A DNA stretch of 64,000 nucleotides from Amorphoplanes digitatis (GTDB taxonomy: Bacteria > Actinomycetota > Actinomycetes > Mycobacteriales > Micromonosporaceae). Below are positions 17,123-25,592 of the stretch, piece by piece. A program made the translations under genes and the position numbers. The notes under the pieces were generated by a model. It saw only the letters and a list, made by a program, of their open reading frames with translations. It was not told the origin of the DNA and did not search any database. Position 1 is the stretch's first letter. Each line of letters begins with the position of its first letter. The stretch lies in NCBI RefSeq assembly GCF_014205335.1, contig NZ_JACHNH010000001.1, positions 8,364,501 through 8,428,500 on the forward strand. The letters are read 5' to 3'.

Positions 17123-18382
17123 ATGGCGCGGACGGGTATCGACACCTCGATCCTGCACAAGGGGGCACACAGTGCCTCTTACTTCGATCTCTCTCGAGCC
17201 TCGGCCGACGGCGCGGAGATCGTCGACTTCTGCATCCCGTGCAACCCGTACTTCCCGACCCCGGAGATGTTCGACGAGCTCTCGCGCGACCTCAAGAACA
17301 TCCTGAAGTACTACCCGAGCGACTCCGCCAGCATCACCAACAAGCTGGCCAGCGTGCTGGGCCTGCACCCACAGACCGTGGCGATGGCGAACGGGTCGAC
17401 CGAGCTGATCACCTGGATCGACCACCTCATGATCAAGGAAAGCCTGGCGATCCCGATCCCGACGTTCGGCCGGTGGACCGACCAGCCGCTGGAGACCGGC
17501 AAGCGGGTCGACATGTTCCCGCTCCAGGAGCGCGACGGCTTCCGGCTCAACCTGGACGACTACGTCCGGTTCATCCGCGACCGCGGCTCCCGGGTCGCCG
17601 TCGTCTGCAACGTCAACAACCCGGACGGCGGCTACCTGGCCCGCCGGGACGTCATCCGCTTCATGGACGCGCTGGGCGACCTCGACCTGGTGGTCATCGA
17701 CGAGTCGTTCATCGACTTCTCCGACGCGGAGCAGTACCCGTCCGTCGGCCCCGACGCGGTGATCCGGCCGAACGCGGTCGTCCTCAAGAGCCTGGGCAAG
17801 AACTTCGGCCTGCACGGGATCCGCTTCGGCTACCTGATGGCCAACCCGGCGATCGCCGGCAGGATCGCCAAGGCGCTGCCGAAGTGGAACCTCAACTCGC
17901 TCGCCGAGAAGGTCGTCTACATGATCCAGGAGCACGACGAGGAGTACGAGGACAGCCTGCGCCTGCTCAGCCGGGACCGCCGCACCATGGCCGGCGAGCT
18001 GGGCCGCATCCCCGGCCTGACCATCTTCCCGTCGCAGGGCAACTTCATCCTGGTCAAGCTGCCGACCGAGTGGTCCGGCGTAGCCCTGCGCGACTACCTG
18101 GTCGCCAACCACGGCGTCTACACCCGCGAGTGCGGCAACAAGCTCGGCATGACCAGCCAGTTCATGCGCCTGGTCGTGCGGCCCGCGCGCGACGTGGACC
18201 GGCTCATCGACGGCATGATGGACTACGGCCGCCAGTTCCGCTCGCGCTCGGCCTACGACGACGAGCCGGTGGAGGTCGGCCGGCGCTGGGCCAGCACGGT
18301 GGACGAGGAGCCGGACAACCTGATCCAGTACCCGTCCCACCGCACCACCGAGTACGCCGCGCGCCGGGCGGTGAATGGCTAG
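17123..18382 (+). CDS. Class I/II PLP-dependent aminotransferase (HisC/CobD-like)
   Basis: This 419-residue fold-type I aminotransferase shows the PLP region MANGSTELITWIDHLMI, VVCNVNNPDGGYLARRD, the Asp of LDLVVIDESFIDFSD, and the Schiff-base lysine in VVLKSLGKNFGLHGIRFGYLMANP, which closely matches the HisC/CobD group. The substrate is not certain: a histidinol-phosphate-like or threonine-phosphate-like acid is possible. GGGAGG is 5 nt upstream of the ATG. The stop codon overlaps the stop of the convergent GNAT gene at CTAG (18379-18382). Confidence 0.85.
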   Translation: MARTGIDTSILHKGAHSASYFDLSRASADGAEIVDFCIPCNPYFPTPEMFDELSRDLKNILKYYPSDSASITNKLASVLGLHPQTVAMANGSTELITWIDHLMIKESLAIPIPTFGRWTDQPLETGKRVDMFPLQERDGFRLNLDDYVRFIRDRGSRVAVVCNVNNPDGGYLARRDVIRFMDALGDLDLVVIDESFIDFSDAEQYPSVGPDAVIRPNAVVLKSLGKNFGLHGIRFGYLMANPAIAGRIAKALPKWNLNSLAEKVVYMIQEHDEEYEDSLRLLSRDRRTMAGELGRIPGLTIFPSQGNFILVKLPTEWSGVALRDYLVANHGVYTRECGNKLGMTSQFMRLVVRPARDVDRLIDGMMDYGRQFRSRSAYDDEPVEVGRRWASTVDEEPDNLIQYPSHRTTEYAARRAVNG

Positions 18383-18825
18383 ATCTCCCGGACCATGACT
18401 ATCTCGTCGTGGTCCAGTTCGCCCGTCTCGACGAAGCCCGCGGACCGGTACAGGCCGCGGGCCGTCGAGTTGGACGGCACCACGCTGAGCCGGACCCGGC
18501 CGACCCGGCGTTCCCGCACGATCCACTCGACGGCGGCCTCGAGCGCCCGGCGGCCGAGCCCCCGGCCCTGGAACTGGTGGCCGATCATCAGGCGCACGAT
18601 GCAGTGACCCTCGGCGGGCCGGTCCTTGTCGACCGGGTGGAAGAGCACGAAGCCGACCGGCTCGTCGTCGTCGTAGACGGCGCGCGGCTCGGCGTCCGGA
18701 TAGATGTAGGTCTCGGCGATGCCCCGCACGTTGGGCGCGACGAAGCCGCTCTGCTCGGGCAGCACCTCCAGCTTGATGACGGCCTGGAAGTTCTCGCCGG
18801 TGATCGGGCGCAGCTCGACGGTCAT
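18379..18825 (-). CDS. GNAT-family N-acetyltransferase
   Basis: This 148-residue acetyl-CoA-dependent transferase begins VELRPITGENFQAVIKLEVLPEQ. The acetyl-CoA pyrophosphate-binding loop (motif A) is LMIGHQFQGRGLGRRALEAAVEW (Q/RxxGxG/A as QGRGLG, about residues 91-96). It ends with SVVPSNSTARGLYRSAGFVETGE, motif B. The N-terminus resembles SpeG/BltD-like polyamine acetyltransferases, but the substrate cannot be deduced. It is convergent with the aminotransferase gene and overlaps its stop. AAGG lies close to the ATG. Confidence 0.85.
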   Translation of the reverse strand: MTVELRPITGENFQAVIKLEVLPEQSGFVAPNVRGIAETYIYPDAEPRAVYDDDEPVGFVLFHPVDKDRPAEGHCIVRLMIGHQFQGRGLGRRALEAAVEWIVRERRVGRVRLSVVPSNSTARGLYRSAGFVETGELDHDEIVMVREI

Positions 18826-19016
18826 GCCGCCTTTCTAAGGCGGCGGTGCCCGGCGTGCAACGCCATAAACATAGGGCGAAGATCATCTTCGCAGGTCAAT
18901 GACTTTGACGGCGTGGCTTACCACCATCGGGTGACCGAGGCGCGTACCGTGTTCCGAAACGCGCCCGGGTGGCTGACTCTCGGGAGCACAGGCCAGCGAC
19001 GGGACGGAGGCAACGC

Positions 19017-20093
19017 ATGCGGCCGGTACGCTTCGTGGCCCTCTCCGAGGACGGTCAGGCCCTGGTGCTCGCCGACGAGGTCGGCCGGCTCCTGGCGCTC
19101 CCGATCGACGACCGGATCAGTGGCGCGCTGCACACCGACGGCACGCCCCACGTGATCGGCACGGCCGTCGCGGTGGCCAATGCCGAGGTGATGGCGTCGC
19201 TGTCCCCGCGCGACATCCAGGCGAGGATCCGCTCCGGCGAGTCCGCCGAGGACGTCGCCCGCGTCGCCGGCGTCCCGGTCGACCGCGTGCTGCGCTATGC
19301 GGGCCCGGTGCTGCAAGAGCGGGCCATGCTGGCCCAGCACGCGCGCCGCACCCGCCTCAAGACCTCCGACTCGGGCGCACCGCTGTCCGAGGTCGTCGAC
19401 AGCCGGCTCGCCCAGCACGGCATAGACACAGAGAAGATCTCCTGGGACGCGTTCCGCCGCGAGGACGGCACCTGGCGCATCGTCGCCACCTGGCCGTCCG
19501 GCAAGGCGACCGCCCAGGCGATGTGGGACCTCGACAAGGGCCGCCAGGTCGTGTCGCCACACGACGACATGGCGCAGTACCTGTGCGCCGAGCGCCCGAC
19601 GCAGATCCTCGGCCAGGAGCCGGTCCCCGAGCGCACCCCGCACGAGCGCGGCGGCCACGGCCTGCCGGGCCCGTCGCGCATCGAGTCCGGCCGGGGCGGC
19701 CGGGCCCTGCCGTCGGCGGACTCGCCGCGGCCGACCCGCGACCCGATCCGGGCCGGCCGGGACGCGCTGCTGGCATCGCTGGACCGCCCGCTCGGCCAGG
19801 GTTCGGGCCGGGGCCTGGAGCCGGCGGCACACGAGCCACGGCGGCCGGTGGCCGGTGGCGCGGCCGCGCTGCTCAGCGGCGGCCCGGGTTCCGCCTTCGA
19901 CGACGACGCCGATCTGCCGAAAGAGGTTCCGGCGGTGCCGAGCCTGGCGGTGCTGCGGCCGCGGCGCACGGTCGGCCAGGCGACCGGCGGCGACCAGTCG
20001 GAGTCCGAGGAGACGGCGAAGCCGCGCAAGCGCCTCCCGAGCTGGGACGACGTCCTGTTCGGCGGCGGCCCCGCGGCCCGCGAAAGCTCGTAG
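19017..20093 (+). CDS. sepH: Septation protein SepH
   Basis: This 358-residue protein matches SepH (formerly DUF3071), an actinobacterial cell-division factor that binds FtsZ and promotes filament assembly. The N-terminal domain MRPVRFVALSEDGQALVLADEVGRLLALPIDDR is followed by a helix-turn-helix-like segment (LSPRDIQARIRSGESAEDVARVAGVPVDRVLRYAGPVLQERA) and the conserved WDAFRREDGTWRIVATWPSG block to about residue 190. The remaining C-terminus is Pro/Arg/Gly-rich and probably disordered, as in the family. GGAGG with 6-nt spacing selects ATG 19017. Its stop abuts that of the convergent thpR gene (TAGCTA). Confidence 0.92.
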   Translation: MRPVRFVALSEDGQALVLADEVGRLLALPIDDRISGALHTDGTPHVIGTAVAVANAEVMASLSPRDIQARIRSGESAEDVARVAGVPVDRVLRYAGPVLQERAMLAQHARRTRLKTSDSGAPLSEVVDSRLAQHGIDTEKISWDAFRREDGTWRIVATWPSGKATAQAMWDLDKGRQVVSPHDDMAQYLCAERPTQILGQEPVPERTPHERGGHGLPGPSRIESGRGGRALPSADSPRPTRDPIRAGRDALLASLDRPLGQGSGRGLEPAAHEPRRPVAGGAAALLSGGPGSAFDDDADLPKEVPAVPSLAVLRPRRTVGQATGGDQSESEETAKPRKRLPSWDDVLFGGGPAARESS

Positions 20094-20693
20094 CTACCAG
20101 GTCCTCAGCTGCGTGTAGCCCTCGTTCGGATCGCTGCGGACGAGGGCTATCTCGTGCAGCGTCCAGGACGGGCCGCGGTAGCCGCCGAGCGCCCGGCGGA
20201 CCGCGGCGTCCTGCGTGTAGGCGACCGTGAGGTGCGGCGTGAAGTCGCGATCATCGTGCGGCAGGCCGGCGGCCTCCAGCTTCTCGTGCACCTCGGCGTG
20301 CAGCGGGCCCAGGTCCCCGTCGACGGCGGCCCACAGCACCGTCGACCTGTCCCGGCCGAACTGACCGCCGCCGCGCAGCCGAAGCTCGACGCCCCTCGGC
20401 ACGGTGACCGCGTCGAGGGCGCGCTCGACGTCGGGAAGCCGTTCGGCGGGGACCTCGCCGAGGAAGGCAAGGGTCACGTGCCACTTGTCGACGGCGGTCA
20501 GCCGCACCCCGCCCTTGTGCCGGCGCGGCAGGCCGGGCGACAGCGACGGGTCGTCGTTCGGCGCCCCGAACGGCCCGCCGTAACCATTCGTCACATCGGA
20601 CTGACGGCCGCCGTCGTCCGCCGGCTCGGTCAGTCGCCGATGTAGATCCTTGCGCACATCGTCCGGCGGGAAGACCGCCACAAAGAGTCGCAC
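20094..20693 (-). CDS. thpR: RNA 2',3'-cyclic phosphodiesterase
   Basis: This 199-residue member of the 2H phosphoesterase superfamily opens 2',3'-cyclic phosphates on RNA ends. Both catalytic tetrapeptides are intact: HVTL (72-75) and HLTV (154-157). It opens with MRLFVAVFPPDDV. Compared with the usual 180-residue form, it carries a glycine- and proline-rich insertion at about residues 28-62 before WHVTL. TAAAGT (20700-20705) ends 6 nt before the GTG start and there is no Shine-Dalgarno sequence, so the mRNA is probably leaderless. Convergent with sepH. Confidence 0.9.
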   Translation of the reverse strand: MRLFVAVFPPDDVRKDLHRRLTEPADDGGRQSDVTNGYGGPFGAPNDDPSLSPGLPRRHKGGVRLTAVDKWHVTLAFLGEVPAERLPDVERALDAVTVPRGVELRLRGGGQFGRDRSTVLWAAVDGDLGPLHAEVHEKLEAAGLPHDDRDFTPHLTVAYTQDAAVRRALGGYRGPSWTLHEIALVRSDPNEGYTQLRTW

Positions 20694-20763
20694 GCGGGAA
20701 CTTTAGAGGTGGGCGCGGGATTTCGCATCCACCGTGGAGGGCCGTTCGCCGGCCCGGTGGCGG

Positions 20764-21222
20764 TCAGCCGGCCCGTAGCCGCAGGCCGGCCGCGTGCAGC
20801 AGGCCCTCGACGCGGACGCGCTCGATGTCGCGATCCATCCCCTCGAGCTGGTCGAGGTACTCCTCCAGGCCCAGGCACCGGCTGGCCTGCGCTAGCCGGT
20901 CGTCGTAGGCGCGCATGACGGCGGCCAGCCAGGCCGACGAGTCGGTGGTGGGTGCGCTGCACCGCTGCCGGTCGAGCCGCCGCAGCTCGGCGACCAGCTC
21001 GTCGATGCCCTGCTCGCGGTCCGGCGGCCGGGTCTCCGGGTCGACGGCGGCCAGCTCACGCTCGAGGCTGCGCAGGGCACGGACCTCCTGCCGGCCGTGC
21101 CGGGTCCACGTGCGACGGGCGACCAGTTCGTCCGCACAGACGACGATCGCCACGGCACACGGAAGACACAGCAAAGCCAGCAATGCCGCAACCAGCCCGA
21201 CTATGTGCGTAATTGCCACCAC
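20764..21222 (-). CDS. Hypothetical single-pass membrane protein
   Basis: I do not recognise a family for this 152-residue protein. It has an N-terminal transmembrane helix (about 4-28, ITHIVGLVAALLALLCLPCAVAI) and then a charged, helical cytoplasmic part (VRALRSLERELAAVDPET, ELVAELRRLDRQ, AVMRAYDDRLAQASRCLGLEEYLDQLEGMDRDIERVRVEG), likely coiled-coil. Codon use is typical of the neighbourhood. The start is one of two consecutive GTG codons at 21217-21222; no ribosome binding site is evident. It lies alone between thpR and an MFS gene. Confidence 0.6.
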   Translation of the reverse strand: MVAITHIVGLVAALLALLCLPCAVAIVVCADELVARRTWTRHGRQEVRALRSLERELAAVDPETRPPDREQGIDELVAELRRLDRQRCSAPTTDSSAWLAAVMRAYDDRLAQASRCLGLEEYLDQLEGMDRDIERVRVEGLLHAAGLRLRAG

Positions 21223-21301
21223 TTGACGCTAAGGCCTCTTCCCGGCGAACGGAGAGGGCCGTTCGGAGGAGACGGGCTGCCCGAGATTTCGCCATCTGTG
21301 G

Positions 21302-22516
21302 TCAGCCGATCTGGCGGTCCCGTCCGGCGAGGAATCCGGCGATCATCTGCGGCACCATCAGCAGCGCCATGAGGGCGAGCGGAGTCTCCCAGCCGCCGTC
21401 GTGCTCGTAGAGGGCGCCGACCAGGATCGGCCCGGGTATGGCGATCAGGTATCCGGTGCTCTGCGCGAAGGCCGAGAGGCGGACCACCGTGGCAGCGTTG
21501 CGGCCGCGCAGCGCGATCATGGTCAGCACCAGGGGGAACGAGCAGTTGGCGACGCCGAGCAGCACCGCGAACAGCCAGGGCGCGGCGGCGGGATCGGCCC
21601 AGAGCCCGGCGTAGCCGGCGAATCCGAAGAGTCCGATCACGACGGCGACCCAGCTCTGGCTGCGCAGGCGCCCGGCGGTCGCGGAGAGCACGAAGGAGAG
21701 CGGCACGCCGAGCAGGGCGGTCACGGAGAAGAGCAGGCCAGCGGTGTCCGCCGGGAGCCCGGCGTCGCGGAAGACCTGCGGCAGCCAGCCCATGATCACG
21801 TACGCGGCGGTCGACTGCAGCCCGAAGTAGACGGCCAGCGCCCAGGCGATCGGACTCCGGGTCAGCCGCGTTCCGGGTTCCCCGGCGCCCGTGGTCGAGG
21901 CCCGGCCGGCGGCGGCCTCCGACGGGCCGCGCTCGCGGGCCAGCAGCGCCCAGGCGGGCAGGGCGACGGCCGCGACCAGCGCCCACACCCCGATCCCGAG
22001 CCGCCAGTCGCCGCCGAAGGCACCGGTCAACGGCACCGTCACCGCCGCCGCCGTTGAGGCGCCGAGGTTGAGCGCCACCGAGTACAGCCCGGTCATCATG
22101 CCGACCCGGTCCGGGAAGCGCTGCTTCACCACGACCGGGAGCAGGACGTTCGCCAAGGCGATGCCGGCGAGCGCCAGCGCGGTCAGCGCGATGAACGAGG
22201 CCGTGCCCCCGGCGAACGGCCGCACGGCGAGGCCCACCACCAGCGCCACCGTCCCGAGGGCGATCGCGCCGCCGGTGCCCCAGCGCCGGGCGAGCCGCGG
22301 CGCCGCGAAGCCGACGAGCGCGAAGCACACCGCCGGAACGGACGTGAGCAGCCCGGCCACGGCGGCGCTCATGCCGAGGCCCTCGCGAACCTCCTCCAGC
22401 ACCGGCCCGAGGCTGGTGACGGCCGGCCGCAGGTTGAACGCGGCCAGCACCAGGCCGACAACGGCGAGGATCCGGATCCGTCCGCCGGTGCGCGAGTCGC
22501 TACTGGTCATCGTCAT
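21302..22516 (-). CDS. MFS transporter of the CynX/NimT (cyanate-permease-like) type
   Basis: This 404-residue permease has 12 predicted transmembrane helices. The first helix region IRILAVVGLVLAAFNLRPAVTSLGPVLEEVREGLGMSAAVAGLLTSVPAVCFA is characteristic of CynX/YeaN-like MFS proteins (AFNLRPA, SxxPxLxxI). Cyanate itself is not implied; family members move varied small molecules. It is transcribed divergently from a GntR-family regulator, with only 22 bp between the two start codons. A TATGAT hexamer sits 6 nt before the ATG with no leader, so transcription and translation start together. The GntR protein very likely controls it. Confidence 0.85.
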   Translation of the reverse strand: MTMTSSDSRTGGRIRILAVVGLVLAAFNLRPAVTSLGPVLEEVREGLGMSAAVAGLLTSVPAVCFALVGFAAPRLARRWGTGGAIALGTVALVVGLAVRPFAGGTASFIALTALALAGIALANVLLPVVVKQRFPDRVGMMTGLYSVALNLGASTAAAVTVPLTGAFGGDWRLGIGVWALVAAVALPAWALLARERGPSEAAAGRASTTGAGEPGTRLTRSPIAWALAVYFGLQSTAAYVIMGWLPQVFRDAGLPADTAGLLFSVTALLGVPLSFVLSATAGRLRSQSWVAVVIGLFGFAGYAGLWADPAAAPWLFAVLLGVANCSFPLVLTMIALRGRNAATVVRLSAFAQSTGYLIAIPGPILVGALYEHDGGWETPLALMALLMVPQMIAGFLAGRDRQIG

Positions 22517-22538
22517 GGCCCCATCATAGAATCATGGG
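22517..22538. promoter_or_regulatory. Overlapping divergent leaderless promoters with a near-palindromic operator
   Basis: The 22 bp between two divergent ATG codons hold TAGAAT (22527-22532) reading rightward and TATGAT (complement of 22523-22528) reading leftward, each 6 nt before its ATG. The near-palindrome CCCATCATAGAATCATGGG (22520-22538) covers both. It is the expected binding site of the adjacent GntR regulator, which would block both promoters at once. Confidence 0.7.
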
Positions 22539-23213
22539 ATGAATTTGGCCCGAGTCCCGCGTGGCGCATCTCTCTCCGACCAGGTGATCGCCCGCTTGCG
22601 CCAACAGATCACCTCGGGGGCGTGGCCGGTCGGCTCCCGGATCCCCACGGAGCCCGAGCTGGTCACCCAGCTGGGGGTCGCCCGCAACACGGTCCGGGAG
22701 GCGGTCCGGGCGCTCGCGCACAACGGCCTGCTGGACATCCGCCAGGGCTCGGGCACCTGGGTGGTCGCGACAAGCGAGCTGGCCGGGGTCATGCAGCGCC
22801 GCTTCGCCACGGCGGACCCGGGGCACGTCACCGAGCTGCGCGGCACGCTGGAGGCCGCCGCGTCCGGCTTCGCGGCCCGCCGCCGCACCGACGAGGACCT
22901 CCAGTTGCTCGACCGGCTGCTGGCCCGGCGGGAGCGGGCCTGGACGTCCGGCGACCGCGACGCGTTCGTCGACGCCGACTCGGCCTTCCACCTCGCGGTC
23001 GTCGCGGCCTCGCACAACGGGGTCCTGGTCGAGCTCTACGCGGACCTGGGCCAGGTCATCCGCGACTCGCTGCGCGAGCACGTCGGCGCCGAGCTGCGCC
23101 CCGAGAACCGCATGGACCACGCCCGGCTCCTGGAGGCCATCCGCGCCGGCGACCCGGCCGCGGCGACCGCCGAGGCGATGACACACACCGCGAGCTGCGA
23201 AGTCACCCGCTGA
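22539..23213 (+). CDS. GntR/FadR-family transcriptional regulator
   Basis: This 224-residue regulator has an N-terminal winged helix (about 10-75: SLSDQVIARLRQQITSGAWPVGSRIPTEPELVTQLGVARNTVREAVRALAHNGLLDIRQGSGTWV) and a C-terminal FCD-type effector domain (ELRGTLEAAASGFAARR, DADSAFHLAVVAASHNGVLVELY, HARLLEAIRAGD with metal-site His/Asp residues). This places it in the FadR subgroup. It probably represses the divergent CynX-like transporter gene and itself from the 19-bp near-palindrome between them. Effector unknown; FadR-group proteins bind organic acids. Confidence 0.9.
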   Translation: MNLARVPRGASLSDQVIARLRQQITSGAWPVGSRIPTEPELVTQLGVARNTVREAVRALAHNGLLDIRQGSGTWVVATSELAGVMQRRFATADPGHVTELRGTLEAAASGFAARRRTDEDLQLLDRLLARRERAWTSGDRDAFVDADSAFHLAVVAASHNGVLVELYADLGQVIRDSLREHVGAELRPENRMDHARLLEAIRAGDPAAATAEAMTHTASCEVTR

Positions 23214-23263
23214 CCGGTGCGAGGCCAGACGGGTTCGCGAGGGCTCTACGGCCCGGCGACCGG

Positions 23264-24070
23264 CTACTTGACCAGGGAGCCGGTCAGGGTGCCTGACGGG
23301 TCGGCGGCGATGCAGGTGACCGTCCGGCTGAGCCACCAGGACTGCGACGACGGCCCCAGATAGCGCAATTCCATGTCTTCGGACGCCGCCTCCACGTAAG
23401 GCTCGAACGACCGGACGCAGCGCTTCTCGGCCTCGGCCTCAACCTCGGCATCACCGGGGTACGGGCCGGCCGGGAGGGTGAAAACGGTGAACACCTCGCC
23501 GGCGTGCGGCTCGGTGCACGGCAGCACATCGTCGAGGGCGGCGTTGAGGCAATCGCCCGGGGCCAGAACCTTGCTGTGCGCCCGTTCCGGCCGAGGGTCC
23601 TGCTCCGGTTCGAAGCCCGACGGGACGAAGAGGAAAACGGCGACGACGACCAGCACCCAGAATCCCGAAAGGGCGAGCCCGGCGATGGCCAGCCCGCGCC
23701 CCTTCTCGTCGCGCTGGTCGATCTGACGCAGCGCGATCAGGCCGAAGATCACGCTCAGCAGGACGCCACCCAGGCTGCCGAGGACCAGCGACGCTATGGC
23801 AAAACCGTTGGTCCTCACCGACACCGGAGCGGCGAGGCTCTGCGCCGCGGCCCAATCCGACTGCCCATACGGCGGCTGCCCATAGGACGGCTGCCCATAC
23901 GGCGCCTGCCCATACGGCGCCTGGCCATACGGCGCCTGGCCATACGGCGGCTGCCCAACAGGCGGCTGCCCAACAGGCGGCTGCCCGACAGGGAGGAGCT
24001 GCGGAGCCGGCGCCGCCAGTTGCCGGGCGTCGGCGGGCGGCTCTGTCCCTTGCGGATCTTGGTTTTGCAC
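23264..24070 (-). CDS. DUF4190/septum-formation-family membrane protein with N-terminal PYGQ repeats
   Basis: This 268-residue protein has a Pro/Gln/Tyr-rich N-terminus (to about residue 75, repeated G-Q-P/A-P-Y units), two transmembrane helices (about 90-118 IASLVLGSLGGVLLSVIFGLIALRQI and 128-150 GLAIAGLALSGFWVLVVVAVFLFV) typical of DUF4190, and an extracytoplasmic C-terminus. The C-terminal part has APGDCLN, VLPCTEPHAGEVFTVF and conserved cysteines, as in the actinobacterial septum-formation domain. Role in the envelope is inferred only. TAATCT (24077-24082) ends 6 nt before the GTG start with no ribosome binding site, so the mRNA is probably leaderless. Confidence 0.8.
   Translation of the reverse strand: MQNQDPQGTEPPADARQLAAPAPQLLPVGQPPVGQPPVGQPPYGQAPYGQAPYGQAPYGQPSYGQPPYGQSDWAAAQSLAAPVSVRTNGFAIASLVLGSLGGVLLSVIFGLIALRQIDQRDEKGRGLAIAGLALSGFWVLVVVAVFLFVPSGFEPEQDPRPERAHSKVLAPGDCLNAALDDVLPCTEPHAGEVFTVFTLPAGPYPGDAEVEAEAEKRCVRSFEPYVEAASEDMELRYLGPSSQSWWLSRTVTCIAADPSGTLTGSLVK
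23862..23996 (-). repeat. Nine tandem 15-bp coding repeats
   Basis: Nine units of a 15-bp sequence (TGCCCATACGGCGGC and variants on the plus strand) encode the pentapeptide repeats GQPPY/GQAPY/GQPPV of the DUF4190 protein. Unit length is a multiple of three, so copy-number change would keep the frame. The last three units have diverged (CAACAG in place of CATACG). Confidence 0.9.
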
Positions 24071-24183
24071 GGCGGCAGATTACCTCGGCGATGATCGATA
24101 CAGCATCCCCATTTCGCGGTGGACGCCGGCCCAGGTGTGGCAGGTGATGACGACCCGGTGGCCCGCGAGCCGCGGCCGGAGGT

Positions 24184-25524
24184 TCAGGCGGCGATGGTGC
24201 GCGCCGGCTCCACCGGGGCCGGCAGCGCCGGCTCGACGACCGGCTCGTCCTGCGCGGTCCGGACCAGGGTCAGGCGTGGCCGGGAGCCGCCTCGCAGCGA
24301 CAGCCGGTCGCCGCTGCTGCGCAGCTGCCACACCACCGCCGCCACGCCGGCCACCAGGCAGAACATCCCGGCCGCCCAGATGCTCGACGGCACACCGAAG
24401 TGCTCGCCCCACCAGCCCGCCAGCGACGCCCCGATCGGCGTCGTGCCGAGGAAGACCAGGACGTACAGGGCCATCACCCGGCCCCGGTACCCGGAGTGCA
24501 CGCCCATCTGGACCCGGTGGTTCGCCGCCTGCGCGAGGTAGATCGAGAAGAAGCCCGTCGGCACCAGCAGGATCATCGCCACGATGAAGTTCGGCGCGAA
24601 GCCGACCGCCACCTCGAAGACGCCGAACGCCAGCGTCGCGCCAAGGACCACGTACACGCTGGGCCGGCTCCTGCGGCCGCTGCCCGCCAGCGCGCCGCAC
24701 AGCGCGCCCGCCGCCAGGGCCGTGGTGAGCAGCCCGAAGGACGACGGGCCGGCATGGAAGTTGATCTTCGCCAGCGCGGCGAGGGTGACCGGGAAGTTGA
24801 AGCCGATCATGCCGATCGCGGCCATCAGTGTGAGGGGCAGCAGCAGGTCGTGCCGCTTCCAGACGTACTTCAGGCCGTCGACGATCCGGGTGTCGCCAGC
24901 GGACGGCCGGGCCATGGAGCGGTGCAGGTCGAGCGGCCGCATGCTGAGGTAGCTGAAGATCGGCGCGATCGAGAGCACGGTGGCGATCAGGAACACCGGA
25001 CCGGTCTGGAACAGCGCCAGCGCCACACCGGCCAGCGCCGGGCCGCCGATCCGCGCCGTGTTGAACGTCGCCGCGGAGAGGGCGAGCGCGTTCGGCAGCA
25101 GCGGCAGCTCGACCAGTTCCGAGACGAACGACTGCCGGACCGGTGTCTCGACGGCGTTCGCCACGCCGAGCAGCGAGGCGAAGAGGAACACGTGCCAGAG
25201 CTCCACGACGCCGCTGGCCACCAGGATGGCGAAGAGGATCGCGGTGACCGCGAAGGTGGTGTTCGCCATCACCAGCAGCTTGCGCTTGTCGAAGCGGTCG
25301 GCCAGCTTGCCGCTCCACAGCGTCAGCAGCAGGACCGGGAGGAACTGCAGCGCGGTGACGAGGCCCAGCGCCCCCGGCGAGTTGCCGGAGAGGTCGAGCA
25401 CGAGCCAGTCCTGCGCGGTGAACATCATCCATACACCGACGAGCTTCACCAGCTGACCGGTGGCGAACAGCCGGTAGTTACGGACCTGCAAGGACCGGAA
25501 TGTCGTACTCAGCACTGCCCGCAC
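24184..25524 (-). CDS. MFS transporter (DHA3-like), probably MarR-controlled
   Basis: A 446-residue permease with about 12 transmembrane helices. FRSLQVRNYRLFATGQLVKLVGVWMMFTAQDWLVL at the start, LWSGKLADRFDKRKLLVMAN (motif A), ETPVRQSFVSELV and YRGRVMALYVLVFLGTTPIGASLAGWWGE are typical of DHA3/EntS-like exporters. The final 50 residues are polar. GGAGGAGG lies 10 nt upstream of the GTG start. A MarR-family gene lies 68 bp upstream on the same strand with a clear operator in front of it, so the pair is probably a self-regulated efflux operon. Substrate unknown. Confidence 0.82.
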   Translation of the reverse strand: MRAVLSTTFRSLQVRNYRLFATGQLVKLVGVWMMFTAQDWLVLDLSGNSPGALGLVTALQFLPVLLLTLWSGKLADRFDKRKLLVMANTTFAVTAILFAILVASGVVELWHVFLFASLLGVANAVETPVRQSFVSELVELPLLPNALALSAATFNTARIGGPALAGVALALFQTGPVFLIATVLSIAPIFSYLSMRPLDLHRSMARPSAGDTRIVDGLKYVWKRHDLLLPLTLMAAIGMIGFNFPVTLAALAKINFHAGPSSFGLLTTALAAGALCGALAGSGRRSRPSVYVVLGATLAFGVFEVAVGFAPNFIVAMILLVPTGFFSIYLAQAANHRVQMGVHSGYRGRVMALYVLVFLGTTPIGASLAGWWGEHFGVPSSIWAAGMFCLVAGVAAVVWQLRSSGDRLSLRGGSRPRLTLVRTAQDEPVVEPALPAPVEPARTIAA

Positions 25525-25592
25525 TCGGGTTGCGCCTCCTCCTGGTCATACGCGTCATCAGCATGTGACGGAACGACCTGGGGCGGGGACGC

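Noticed and set aside
17074..19155. 693-codon plus-strand open frame
   Set aside because: It is out of frame with the aminotransferase gene and runs antisense through the GNAT gene; no family resemblance.
23862..23996. Short regular repeats as a possible CRISPR array
   Set aside because: Units are 15 bp, contiguous, without spacers, and encode a pentapeptide repeat in frame with the DUF4190 protein.
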